Shown: piece by piece, positions 7,396 through 15,420 of the stretch | Numbering within the stretch: the first letter of the stretch is position 1 | How the letters are laid out: every line of letters begins with the position of its first letter | Assembly: GCA_937936675.1 (NCBI GenBank) | Contig: CALDDL010000372.1 | Location: 1 to 18,491, forward strand | Reading direction: 5' to 3' | Length of the DNA stretch: 18,491 nucleotides | Source of the DNA: an uncultured bacterium | GTDB taxonomy: Bacteria; Bacteroidota; Ignavibacteria; Ignavibacteriales; Melioribacteraceae | Notes under the pieces: generated by a model | The model's database searches: none | The model's input: only the letters and a program-made list of their open reading frames with translations | Told to the model about the DNA's origin: nothing | Program-made: the position numbers and the translations under genes

Positions 7396-8457
7396 TTATG
7401 CTTTGATCATTTTTAATAATAAATCAACTACTCTGCATGAATAACCCCATTCGTTATCATACCAAGAAACAACTTTAAAGAATCTCTTTTCTCCCTTTAA
7501 ATTATTCTGAACAGTAGCTAATGAATCATAAATGGAAGAATGGTTATCATGAATGAAATCAGTAGAAACTAATTCCTCATTGCAATATCCTAAGATACCT
7601 TTCAAATAAGTTTCAGAAGCTTTTTTGAATAAAGCGTCAATTTCTTCGATAGAAGTATCTTTTTCTGTTCTGAAAGTTAAATCAACAACAGAAACATCAG
7701 CGGTAGGAACTCTAAAAGACATTCCTGTTAATTTTCCCTTTGTTACAGGAAGTACTTCGCCAACTGCTTTAGCTGCGCCGGTTGATGATGGTATAATATT
7801 GATAGCAGCTGCTCTTCCGCCTCTCCAATCTTTTTTCGATGGACCGTCAACTGTTTTTTGAGTTGCTGTATAGGAGTGAATTGTAGTCATTAAACCTGTT
7901 TCAATCCCAAGACCTTCTTTTAATATAACATGAACAACAGGAGCTAAGCAGTTAGTTGTACATGAAGCATTTGATACTATATCATGCTTTGCAGCATCAT
8001 ATTCATTATCATTTACGCCCATTACGAGGGTTTTTACATCTCCTTTACCCGGAGCAGAGATAATAACTTTCTTAGCACCTGCCTCTAAGTGTCCTTTAGC
8101 TTTATCGGATGATGTGAATAATCCGGTAGCTTCAATAACGTAATCAACACCTAATTCTTTCCATGGAAGTTGTGAAGGTTCTTTTTGAGCAAGAACACAT
8201 TTTGTTTTATAGCCGTTTACTACCAATACATCATCAGACTCTACATCTGAACTGCTTTTTTCACTTGATACATCAGCTTTTAACTGACCATGAACTGAAT
8301 CATATTTTAATTGATACGCAAAATATTTAGCATCGGTTGAAACGTCAACCACGGCAACAACATCAACTTCCTTGCCTAATAGCCCTTTTTCAACAAAAGC
8401 ATTAAAAACTAAGCGCCCAATTCTTCCGAATCCATTGATTCCAACTTTAACGGCCAT
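7396..8457 (-). CDS. gap: Glyceraldehyde-3-phosphate dehydrogenase
   Basis: Phosphorylating glycolytic dehydrogenase (G3P + NAD + Pi to 1,3-bisphosphoglycerate). The start at 8457 is chosen over an upstream in-frame ATG at 8508 because GGAGG sits 4 bases before it and the protein then opens MAVKVGINGFGRIGR. The result is 353 residues. NAD-binding parts are NGFGRIGR (8-15) and D38 in AVVDVS. Catalytic C166 is in SNASCTTNC and H194 in TTIHSYTATQ. The C-terminal WYDNEWGYS is present. It is about 15-20 residues longer than most bacterial GapA enzymes. The extra length includes a Ser/Asp-rich insertion near residues 64-78, and with the wording around it (KDWRGGRAAAINIIPSSTGA) this recalls the glycosomal enzyme of trypanosomes. 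NAD preference is inferred from D38. Transcribed divergently from a Crp-type regulator gene. Confidence 0.96.
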   Translation of the reverse strand: MAVKVGINGFGRIGRLVFNAFVEKGLLGKEVDVVAVVDVSTDAKYFAYQLKYDSVHGQLKADVSSEKSSSDVESDDVLVVNGYKTKCVLAQKEPSQLPWKELGVDYVIEATGLFTSSDKAKGHLEAGAKKVIISAPGKGDVKTLVMGVNDNEYDAAKHDIVSNASCTTNCLAPVVHVILKEGLGIETGLMTTIHSYTATQKTVDGPSKKDWRGGRAAAINIIPSSTGAAKAVGEVLPVTKGKLTGMSFRVPTADVSVVDLTFRTEKDTSIEEIDALFKKASETYLKGILGYCNEELVSTDFIHDNHSSIYDSLATVQNNLKGEKRFFKVVSWYDNEWGYSCRVVDLLLKMIKA

Positions 8458-8461
8458 TTTA

Positions 8462-8466
8462 CCTCC
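8462..8466 (-). promoter_or_regulatory. Ribosome binding site deciding the gap start
   Basis: GGAGG on the minus strand, 4 bases before the ATG at 8457. It selects this ATG over the in-frame ATG 51 bases upstream, which would add 17 residues unlike the family. Confidence 0.85.
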
Positions 8467-8498
8467 ATATATAATTATTTTAGTTAAATTCAATCTTA

Positions 8499-8527
8499 AA
8501 TATAACAAAAAGGATACGATTATTCAA
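8499..8527 (-). promoter_or_regulatory. gap: Predicted sigma-70-type promoter of gap
   Basis: On the minus strand a -35 box TTGAAT (8522-8527) and a -10 box TATATT (8499-8504) are separated by exactly 17 bases, giving 4/6 and 5/6 matches to consensus. Transcription would start near 8492 and leave a leader of about 35 bases containing the GGAGG site. The left arm of an inverted repeat (8514-8524) overlaps the -35 box and spacer. Confidence 0.5.
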
Positions 8528-8566
8528 TTTAGAACTATAATAGATTATTTAAGGAAATAATCGTAT
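8514..8566. repeat. 11-bp inverted repeat, candidate operator between gap and the Crp-type gene
   Basis: ATACGATTATT at 8514-8524 is the exact reverse complement of AATAATCGTAT at 8556-8566. The arms are 31 bases apart, so their centres are 42 bases (about four helical turns) apart. The left arm covers part of the predicted gap promoter. An exact TATAAT on the plus strand (8536-8541) lies between the arms. The arms do not contain the TGTGA half-site of E. coli CRP, so the protein that might bind is unknown. Confidence 0.4.
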
Positions 8567-8637
8567 TATGATTAATTAATTTTTATAAAACATTTATTTA
8601 TTTTAGTTCCCTAATTTTTAAAAATGGCAGGTGAATA

Positions 8638-9318
8638 ATGCCCTCTTCAGATTTCTTGAAATATGTTCCTATATTTATGGAACTTCCCGAAACTACACTC
8701 GAAAAAATCGAGTTGGTGGGTTCACGTAGAAATTTTGAAAAAGATCAGATCATTTTATTGGAAGAAGAAGTCGGCTCTGCACTTTTTATGATTGTTTCGG
8801 GGAAAGTGAAAGTGTCTCGTTCAAGCAACGATGGAAGAGAAGTTATTCTCACGATTTTATCCGAAAGCGATTTCTTTGGTGAAATGGCAATATTAGATGG
8901 TCTTACTAGGTCGGCAACTGTTACAGCCACTGAGCCAACTGAGCTATTTATGATCCAAAGAAAAGAATTTTTGGATTTATTAAAATCTTACCCTGAAATA
9001 TCTATCTCTCTTTTACAGGAGCTAACTAAAAGGTTACGCGCCGCAGATATGAAAATCAAAGCTCTTTCACTTAAAGATGCCGAAGGAAAGGTTGCTACTG
9101 TTATACTGCAACTTGCAGATGATATCGGAATGATTAAACGTGGAATTGTGGAAATTGAAAAACTACCTCTTCAGCAAGATCTGGCTAATATGGCAGGTAC
9201 TTCAAGAGAAACTATTTCAAGAACTCTCCATTCATTTGCAAAAAAAGGATTAATAGAATTAGAAGGTTCTAAATTAAGAATTCTGGATTACGAAAAATTT
9301 AAAGAAACATATATATAA
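8638..9318 (+). CDS. Crp/Fnr-family transcriptional regulator
   Basis: A 226-residue DNA-binding regulator. An N-terminal cyclic-nucleotide-binding beta-roll spans about 5-120, with the phosphate cassette FFGEMAILDGLTRSATV (79-95), where E82 and R91 match the cAMP-contact positions. A dimer helix runs to about 145. A C-terminal helix-turn-helix follows, QQDLANMAGTSRETISRTL (179-197). Recognition-helix residues R190, E191 and R195 match R180, E181 and R185 of E. coli CRP. The protein has no cysteine at all, so it cannot be an iron-sulphur Fnr type. Ligand cAMP is plausible but unproven. AGGTGA precedes the ATG, and an upstream ATG at 8623 runs into a stop after four codons. It is divergent from gap and is followed in the same frame by a PHP gene. 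Confidence 0.92.
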   Translation: MPSSDFLKYVPIFMELPETTLEKIELVGSRRNFEKDQIILLEEEVGSALFMIVSGKVKVSRSSNDGREVILTILSESDFFGEMAILDGLTRSATVTATEPTELFMIQRKEFLDLLKSYPEISISLLQELTKRLRAADMKIKALSLKDAEGKVATVILQLADDIGMIKRGIVEIEKLPLQQDLANMAGTSRETISRTLHSFAKKGLIELEGSKLRILDYEKFKETYI

Positions 9319-10137
9319 TTGGAAAAAGTCGATCTCCACACTCATACCTATTTATCGGACGGGATATATTCTCCTACCGAAGTAGTTAAATTAGCTTCAG
9401 ATAGAGGAATTTCTATACTAAGTATTACCGATCATGATAATACAAGCGGAATAACTGAAGCTATTACGGCAGCTAAAGATTATGGGATTGAGATAATTTC
9501 CGGAGTAGAAATTAGCACTGATATAGAAGACCGTGAAGTTCATATTCTCGGTTACTTTATGGATATAAATAATGAAGAACTTAATAAGTATCTCTCTTTT
9601 TTTAGAGATGAAAGATTTCATAGAGCTAAAAGAATCATATTGAAATTGAACAAGCTAGGTATTAGAATTTCTATGGATGATGTATTAGTGCATGCGAATA
9701 ATTCTGCAATTGGGCGACCTCATATTGCTTATGCACTCTTGGATTTGGGTTATATAGAAAATTACTATCATGCCTTTGATAAATACATTGGAGATAACGG
9801 ACCTGCTTATGAAAGAAAGATTCACGTTTCACCTCAAAGCGCATTAAAAATAATCAGTGATTCAGGAGGACTTTCTTTTATTGCTCATCCAGCCAATATG
9901 AAAGAATCAGTTATACTTGCTTTAATTAATGCGGGGATTGATGGAATTGAGGTAATACATCCGAGTCATTCGGATTCTCAAGTAAAATTTTATAAAGGAA
10001 TTGTAGCTCAATATTGTCTCCTTGCATCCGGCGGCTCTGATTTCCATGGCGGTAAAAAAAATGATGATGCCTATTTAGGTAAATATTTTATAACCCCTTC
10101 CTATATAAATACAATGAAAAAAATGCTACAACGATAA
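9319..10137 (+). CDS. PHP-domain phosphoesterase (TrpH/RNase AM-like)
   Basis: A metal-dependent hydrolase of the PHP family. The 272 residues carry the full set of metal ligands: H7 and H9 in DLHTHT, D14, H39 in TDHDN, E64 in GVEIS, H75, H190 in AHPA, and D241 and H243 in GGSDFHG. The segment IGRPHIAYALLDLGY (131-145) and the overall length match the stand-alone YciV/TrpH group. That group removes 3' phosphates from nucleoside 3',5'-bisphosphates or acts as a 5'-3' exonuclease on short RNA; which applies here is inference. The start is TTG, directly after the TAA of the regulator gene and in the same frame. No ATG or other usable start lies before the metal motif, and there is no Shine-Dalgarno at normal spacing. 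Expression must come from re-initiation or read-through. Confidence 0.88.
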   Translation: MEKVDLHTHTYLSDGIYSPTEVVKLASDRGISILSITDHDNTSGITEAITAAKDYGIEIISGVEISTDIEDREVHILGYFMDINNEELNKYLSFFRDERFHRAKRIILKLNKLGIRISMDDVLVHANNSAIGRPHIAYALLDLGYIENYYHAFDKYIGDNGPAYERKIHVSPQSALKIISDSGGLSFIAHPANMKESVILALINAGIDGIEVIHPSHSDSQVKFYKGIVAQYCLLASGGSDFHGGKKNDDAYLGKYFITPSYINTMKKMLQR

Positions 10138-10184
10138 TTCAAAAAGGCAATAAATTCTATACTTCCTAAATCAACAAAAAATTG

Positions 10185-10192
10185 TAAATTTG
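10185..10192 (+). promoter_or_regulatory. Candidate promoter element before the propeller gene
   Basis: TAAATTTG matches the Bacteroidetes TAnnTTTG -7 element. It lies 25 bases before the GGAG ribosome site-bearing start at 10217, in a 79-base gap after the PHP gene. A -33 TTTG partner is not evident, so this is weak. Confidence 0.3.
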
Positions 10193-10216
10193 TAAAAACT
10201 TTTCATGGAGATATAA

Positions 10217-12424
10217 ATGAGATTAAAAATCTCGATACTTCTATTATTACTTACTGCTTATACAGATGCTCAAATATGGCAAAACTATTCCGATATGAAA
10301 AATATTAAAGGAATAGCGGCTTCTGATACTCACATCTGGAGCGCTACGAGCGGAGGTATTTCTTCCTTTGATACAAAAGAAAATCTATTTGAAATTATAA
10401 ATAAAACTGCCGGATTGAGCAGCCAAATTATTACTTCTATTGCAGTAGATAAAACAGGCAAAATATGGATCGGCTCTTTTGAAGGGTTTATAAATGTATA
10501 TGACCCGAAAAATAGTTCTCTCGTTAAAATTAATGATATCGCCAATACTACGAAAAGTCAAAAACAGATCAATGATATTTACGTATCAAATGATACGGCA
10601 TTTGTATCGACTGATTTTGGATTATCATTAATAAATACAACTACTTATACATTTTTAGATTCTTTTCTAAAGCTGGGTACATTTGCTTCAGAAGTTAAAG
10701 TAAGAAATTCTATTAAAAATAACTTATTATATGTAGCAACCGAAAGTGGTATTGCTGTGCAAAAACCGGGGGCACAAAATCTATTGGCTCCGGAATCTTG
10801 GAATAATTTCAACTTATTTTCCGATATCAAGGTATCTAATATTAATAAAATCGGCTTTTTCAAAAATAAATTAGTAGTTGCAACAAATACAGGAGTATAT
10901 TCATTAGGAGATAATAATGTTTGGAATCTTATTGCTCTTGGCGGAATGAATGTCAAAGATATATTTGCTTATCAAAATGAACTTTTGATGGCTACTTCCA
11001 GCGAACTTTATACTATATCTGAAATTAACTCAGTAATTTCAATTTACTCGAACATTAATTTGATCTTTACTTCAGTAATAAAAAATTCACTTGGCACTTT
11101 TATCGGTACAGATAAGGGACTGGTTAAATTAACAGGTAACGAAACTTCTATACTAATCCCGGAAGGACCTACAAGTAATAATTTTATAAATATCTCGGTA
11201 GATAATAAAAGCAATCTTTGGGTGGCAACTGGCAGAGATGTTTATGGAATCGGGGTTTTTCAATTCGATGGTTCTTCTTGGAAAGATTACAATATCACAA
11301 CTAATCCCGAATTAGTATCTAATGCTTATCACAATGTTTTTGCTTCTTCCGAGGGAACAATCTATTTTGCTAATTGGGGTCGTGGGTTTAGTACTTTCAA
11401 AGATGGCATTTTTAATAACTATAATGCTAAAACAAGCGACTTGGTTGGTATCCCTGCTGATCCAAATTTTGTTGTTATATATGATTTAAAAACAGATTCA
11501 CGCGGCAATATTTGGATGACTAATCTACAATCAGCATCCCGAAAACCATTATCAGTTATGACTCCGGAAAAAAAATTTTATCATTATGAATTTAAAAGTC
11601 CACTAATTAATGAGAATGAATTAATAGGTAATTTGGTTATCGACCAAAACGATAGGAAGTGGTTTGCGGTTACTGTCGGCGACCGAGGTCTATATTACTA
11701 CGATGAAAATAAAACTTTTGAGAATCTAACCGATGATAAGTTCGGTTATTTTGGAAGAAATGATGGATTAATTAGTGATGAGATTACTAGTTTAGCGATT
11801 GATTTAAGGGGTCAGCTTTGGATCGGAACTAATCAAGGTATTAGTCTTATTCCTGATGTATCAAAGCCCAAAATTACAAATGCTATTGCTCTATCTTTAA
11901 GAAGCCAATCGATATCATCGATTTTAGTTGATCCGCTTAATAATAAATGGATTGCTACGAAGAACGGAATCTATTATTTTTCTTCAGACGGAATTCAACT
12001 ACTAGAACACTATACAATCGAAAATAGCCCATTACCGACAAACGATATTAAAAATCTCGCATTCGATAAAAAGAAAGGCATTTTATATGCCGGCTCGGAC
12101 TATGGATTAACATCATTAAAAACTTCTGCCCTTCTGCCGCAGGAAAGTTTTTCGGAACTTTTTGTTTATCCTAATCCCCTTTATATTGACGGCAATGAAG
12201 TAAAACTTACTATTGAAGGATTAGTACAGAATAGTAAAATAAAAATCTTTTCTGTTTCGGGACAAATGATTAATGAGATTTCCACTCCGGGCGGAAGTGT
12301 TGCCTTTTGGAATGGTAAAGATTTAGATGGTAAATATGTTGCAAGCGGCATTTATATTATAGTAGCTTATGATTCTGAAGGAAATAATTCAACTACATCA
12401 AAAGTGGCGGTAATTAATAAATGA
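10217..12424 (+). CDS. Exported beta-propeller protein with type IX-style C-terminal domain (PorZ-like)
   Basis: A 735-residue exported protein. The signal peptide MRLKISILLLLLTAYTDA ends before Q19. The body is made of repeated two-component-regulator propeller blades, recognisable as Asp-x-x-Gly-x-(I/L)-W-(I/V)-(G/A)-T units: DKTGKIWIGS, DNKSNLWVAT, DSRGNIWMTN, DLRGQLWIGT and DPLNNKWIAT. The last ~90 residues form an Ig-like C-terminal domain that starts at FVYPNPLY near residue 650 and contains GQMINEI and GKYVASGIYIIV, as in T9SS sorting domains. The N-terminal part (KGIAASDTHIWSATSGGISS, then INDIYVSNDTAFVSTDFGLS) resembles PorZ, the surface-exposed T9SS component that helps attach anionic LPS to cargo. 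A generic T9SS cargo is the alternative. There is no kinase domain. Its stop overlaps the ABC-F start as ATGA, so translation is likely coupled. Confidence 0.78.
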   Translation: MRLKISILLLLLTAYTDAQIWQNYSDMKNIKGIAASDTHIWSATSGGISSFDTKENLFEIINKTAGLSSQIITSIAVDKTGKIWIGSFEGFINVYDPKNSSLVKINDIANTTKSQKQINDIYVSNDTAFVSTDFGLSLINTTTYTFLDSFLKLGTFASEVKVRNSIKNNLLYVATESGIAVQKPGAQNLLAPESWNNFNLFSDIKVSNINKIGFFKNKLVVATNTGVYSLGDNNVWNLIALGGMNVKDIFAYQNELLMATSSELYTISEINSVISIYSNINLIFTSVIKNSLGTFIGTDKGLVKLTGNETSILIPEGPTSNNFINISVDNKSNLWVATGRDVYGIGVFQFDGSSWKDYNITTNPELVSNAYHNVFASSEGTIYFANWGRGFSTFKDGIFNNYNAKTSDLVGIPADPNFVVIYDLKTDSRGNIWMTNLQSASRKPLSVMTPEKKFYHYEFKSPLINENELIGNLVIDQNDRKWFAVTVGDRGLYYYDENKTFENLTDDKFGYFGRNDGLISDEITSLAIDLRGQLWIGTNQGISLIPDVSKPKITNAIALSLRSQSISSILVDPLNNKWIATKNGIYYFSSDGIQLLEHYTIENSPLPTNDIKNLAFDKKKGILYAGSDYGLTSLKTSALLPQESFSELFVYPNPLYIDGNEVKLTIEGLVQNSKIKIFSVSGQMINEISTPGGSVAFWNGKDLDGKYVASGIYIIVAYDSEGNNSTTSKVAVINK

Positions 12425-14376
12425 TCGATATAATAAATCTTTCTATTCAATTTACAGGTGAAGATTTATTCAGCGATGTAAATCTAAAAATTAATCGTGG
12501 CGATAAAATTGCATTGGTTGGTTCTAATGGAAGCGGTAAGTCAACCTTTCTAAAACTTCTAACCGGCACCGAGAAACCGGAAACAGGTAAACTATTATTC
12601 CCACGAAATTTTAGACAAGGTTATCTTCCCCAAGATTTTCTAGCCTTCCGCGGTAAATCCCTTTTTGATGAAGTTAAAAGTTCGATGGAAAATTTAGTCG
12701 GTCTTCATCAACGTGAAGAACACTTAATTGAAATGTTAAATGCGGAAGATATTGAAATTGAAGAAAGAAATAGCATACTTGATGAATTAGGTGAAATCAC
12801 GATCGAGAAGGAAAATTCCGAATTTTATAGTATAGATAATAAAATTGAAAAAGTACTTATAGGACTTGGATTCAAAGAGAACGATTTTTTAAGATATACA
12901 GAAGAATTTTCGGGCGGTTGGCAAATGAGAATTCATCTTGCAAAAATTCTACTTGGGAATAATGACTTGATACTTTTGGATGAGCCTACTAACCATCTTG
13001 ATATAGATACAGTAGAATGGGTAACAAATTATTTAATCAACTTAAAATGTGCAATACTTCTTGTCTCACACGATCATTATTTTATTAATAAAGTAACAAG
13101 TAAGACAATAGAGATTTATAATAAGAAAGTTACTTTTTATAATGGTGTTTATGATAAGTACCTAAGATACAAAGAAGAGAGAGAAATTCAACTTAGGAAC
13201 GAATTAAAGAATAAAGAAAAAAGAATTAAAGAGATTGAAAGTTTTGTTGAACGGTTCCGGTTCAAAGCATCTAAAGCTCGTCAAGTTCAAAGTAGGATTA
13301 AAATGCTTGATAAGATTGAAATCTCGGAAGTTAGCGAGAAAGAAAATAATTTAGAGATGCGCTTTCCACCTCCCCCTGCTTCCGGTAGCGTACCTATCGA
13401 AGTTAGCCATCTTTCTAAATATTATTCTTCACTTAAAGTTTTTTCGGATATTAATTTGGAAATTAATCGTGGAGATAAAATTGCTATAATCGGTCCAAAT
13501 GGAGCAGGTAAAACTACATTCGCAAAATTGATTGCCGGAAAAATTGAACCTACCTCAGGAACAGTAAAATTAGGTCATAATTCATTCTTATCTTTTTTCG
13601 CACAAGAAGCTACCGAGGATCTTAATCTTGAAAATGAAATCATTGATGAAGTTTCTTCAATTAATGAAGATGTTACATTAGGACAATTAAGGTCTCTTCT
13701 TGGTTCTTTCCTCTTTTCTGAAGATGATGTATTTAAGAAAATAAAAGTTCTATCCGGTGGAGAGAAAAGTCGTGTAGCACTCGCGAAACTCCTTTTGACT
13801 AAATCAAACGTAATAATATTAGATGAGCCTACTAATCACCTAGATGTCTCTTCAAAGGCAAAACTTCAAAAGGCATTAATTAATTTTCAGGGTACTTTAT
13901 TAATCGTTTCGCATGATATAGATTTTTTAAATCCGATTATTAATAAGGTATTGGAATTAAGAGATTGCAGTGCTAATTTTTATATGGGTAATCTCGATTA
14001 TTATTTCTATAAAAAGAAAGAGCAGTCAGAAAATGACAAAATGATCGAGGAAAAAACTCTCTCTTCATCCAAAGAAACTCGAAAAGACCAAAAAAGAATC
14101 GAAGCCGAAGTTAGAAAAAAGCGACATGATGCCACTAAACACTTAAAGAAAAAAATAGATCTAATTGAAGAAGAGATTGCTAATCTTGAAGAATTAATAA
14201 GTACGACAGAAAAGGAATTGCTCAATCCCGAAATATTTAATAATCCTCTTTTAGTTAAAGAAAAAAGTAAACTTTATGAAAGTTCAAAGTTAATATTACA
14301 AGAAAAAATGAATAATTGGGAAGAATTAACTTCCCAATTAATTGAGATAGAAGAAAGTTTTAATAAATTACTTTAG
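12421..14376 (+). CDS. ABC-F family ATPase (Uup/YheS/YdiF type)
   Basis: A soluble twin-ATPase of the ABC-F class; these bind the ribosomal E site and resolve stalled translation or aid assembly, and are not transporters. The 651 residues have two nucleotide-binding domains. The first has Walker A GSNGSGKS (34-41), signature FSGGWQMR (~163) and Walker B LILLDEPTNHLD (~181). The second has GPNGAGKT (~358), LSGGEKSR (~444) and VIILDEPTNHLD (~464). The P-site-tRNA interaction linker lies between them, with KASKARQVQSRIK near 283-295. A Lys/Glu-rich coiled-coil tail spans about 540-651, which points away from EttA and towards the Uup/YheS/YdiF groups. No membrane segment is present. The ATG overlaps the TGA of the propeller gene. 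Its last 9 bases overlap the end of the convergent ROK gene. Antibiotic protection cannot be inferred. Confidence 0.93.
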   Translation: MIDIINLSIQFTGEDLFSDVNLKINRGDKIALVGSNGSGKSTFLKLLTGTEKPETGKLLFPRNFRQGYLPQDFLAFRGKSLFDEVKSSMENLVGLHQREEHLIEMLNAEDIEIEERNSILDELGEITIEKENSEFYSIDNKIEKVLIGLGFKENDFLRYTEEFSGGWQMRIHLAKILLGNNDLILLDEPTNHLDIDTVEWVTNYLINLKCAILLVSHDHYFINKVTSKTIEIYNKKVTFYNGVYDKYLRYKEEREIQLRNELKNKEKRIKEIESFVERFRFKASKARQVQSRIKMLDKIEISEVSEKENNLEMRFPPPPASGSVPIEVSHLSKYYSSLKVFSDINLEINRGDKIAIIGPNGAGKTTFAKLIAGKIEPTSGTVKLGHNSFLSFFAQEATEDLNLENEIIDEVSSINEDVTLGQLRSLLGSFLFSEDDVFKKIKVLSGGEKSRVALAKLLLTKSNVIILDEPTNHLDVSSKAKLQKALINFQGTLLIVSHDIDFLNPIINKVLELRDCSANFYMGNLDYYFYKKKEQSENDKMIEEKTLSSSKETRKDQKRIEAEVRKKRHDATKHLKKKIDLIEEEIANLEELISTTEKELLNPEIFNNPLLVKEKSKLYESSKLILQEKMNNWEELTSQLIEIEESFNKLL

Positions 14377-15330
14377 AAATTCTTCGGCTAAAGCGATACC
14401 TCCGAATAATGGTGCATCATCGCCTAACTTAGTATAATTTATTTTTACGTGAGCTCCCGATTCTTTTAGAACATTTTCTTTGAAAGTTTTTTTAATTCTC
14501 GGGATAAAGTATGAGTGCATTGCTTCAACTACACCACCTCCAACTACTATCGTATCAAGATTGAGAATCGTTGTTACATTTCCAAGAACAGTACCAATAA
14601 TATCGGCAGCATTATTAATATGTTGAATTGCAACTTTATCTTTTTTCTTAAGCGCGTTTAAGAGGGCTTTGCTTTTGATACTTTTCTTTTCGGTTATGTA
14701 TTCTTTAAGAACACTCTTCTTTCCATTCTTAATATCTTTAGTAATTCCCTTTACTATCGCTGGTCTCCCTGCTGAAAGCTCAAAAGTGGTTTTTGATTTG
14801 TTTGAAAAATTACCTTTTGGGTCAATATGGATATGTCCGATTTCACCGGCATAAAAAGAAGATCCGCGATATATTTTGCCGTCAAAGAATAACGCACCTC
14901 CAATTCCCGTCCCAACAAATATCACGAGCATATTATTTACTTCGTCATTATACTCAAATCTTTTTATTCCTAGTCCTGCTAAGTTAACATCATTCTCAAT
15001 TAAGACAGGGATATTTACATATTTGGCCATTCCCTCTTTGATATTAAAATTTTTGATGCCCAAATTCGGAGCATCTCCAATTATTCCGGTATTTGGATTC
15101 ACTGTTCCGGGAACTCCAAGACTAATTGCTTTTATATCACTTTGTGTTAATTGATTTTCACCTAATAGCTGTTCAACTGAAGCAGCTATACCTTTTAATA
15201 AACTTTCTTTTCCTTTGGAAGGATCAGTTGGAATTTTAACGCGTGATACGATTTCATTTTTTGAGTTAACTAATGCTGATAATATTTTTGTTCCGCCTAA
15301 ATCTACCGATATAATTTTTTTTGTTTCCAT
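14368..15330 (-). CDS. ROK-family sugar kinase (glucokinase-like) lacking zinc cysteines
   Basis: Probable ATP-dependent hexose or amino-sugar kinase, or a sugar-binding ROK protein. From the chosen ATG it has 320 residues. The phosphate loop VDLGGTK (9-15), catalytic D114 in ENDVNLAGLG, the ATP-binding FVGTGIGGAL (138-147), AGEIGHIHID (161-170) with E163 and H166, and the second ATP loop VVGGGVVE (262-269) are all present. There is no N-terminal helix-turn-helix, so it is a kinase rather than a NagC/Mlc-type repressor. The family's zinc motif CxCGxxGC is absent: the region after H166 reads GNFSNKSKTTFELSAG and the whole protein has no cysteine. The start at 15330 is preferred over a TTG 12 bases upstream because GGAAGAG fits only the ATG. 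Natural substrate is not determinable from sequence. Confidence 0.86.
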   Translation of the reverse strand: METKKIISVDLGGTKILSALVNSKNEIVSRVKIPTDPSKGKESLLKGIAASVEQLLGENQLTQSDIKAISLGVPGTVNPNTGIIGDAPNLGIKNFNIKEGMAKYVNIPVLIENDVNLAGLGIKRFEYNDEVNNMLVIFVGTGIGGALFFDGKIYRGSSFYAGEIGHIHIDPKGNFSNKSKTTFELSAGRPAIVKGITKDIKNGKKSVLKEYITEKKSIKSKALLNALKKKDKVAIQHINNAADIIGTVLGNVTTILNLDTIVVGGGVVEAMHSYFIPRIKKTFKENVLKESGAHVKINYTKLGDDAPLFGGIALAEEFLK

Positions 15331-15420
15331 TGGCTCTTCCAAAGTTATGTTATTATGTTATTCACTAATTTATTAAATTTTATCTTATTATTTAAGATTT
15401 TTTCTAATTAAGGAGATTAA
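15331..15420. promoter_or_regulatory. Divergent intergenic region, ROK gene / bshC
   Basis: Ninety bases must hold the promoters of both genes. It has the ROK ribosome site GGAAGAG (15334-15340, minus) and the strong bshC ribosome site AAGGAGA ending 5 bases before its ATG. A tandem repeat of TATGTTAT lies at 15346-15361. I see no convincing -35/-10 pair on either strand. Confidence 0.45.

Noticed and set aside
8514..8566. The inverted repeat as an autoregulatory CRP site
   Set aside because: The adjacent regulator keeps the R-E-R recognition residues that read TGTGA in E. coli CRP, but the arms contain no TGTGA/TCACA, and the 31-base spacing is far wider than a CRP site. The operator idea is kept, but with an unknown binder.
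14669..15154. Three overlapping plus-strand reading frames of 61-92 residues
   Set aside because: All lie antisense to the ROK kinase gene and overlap each other in different frames; none has a ribosome site or recognisable motif.
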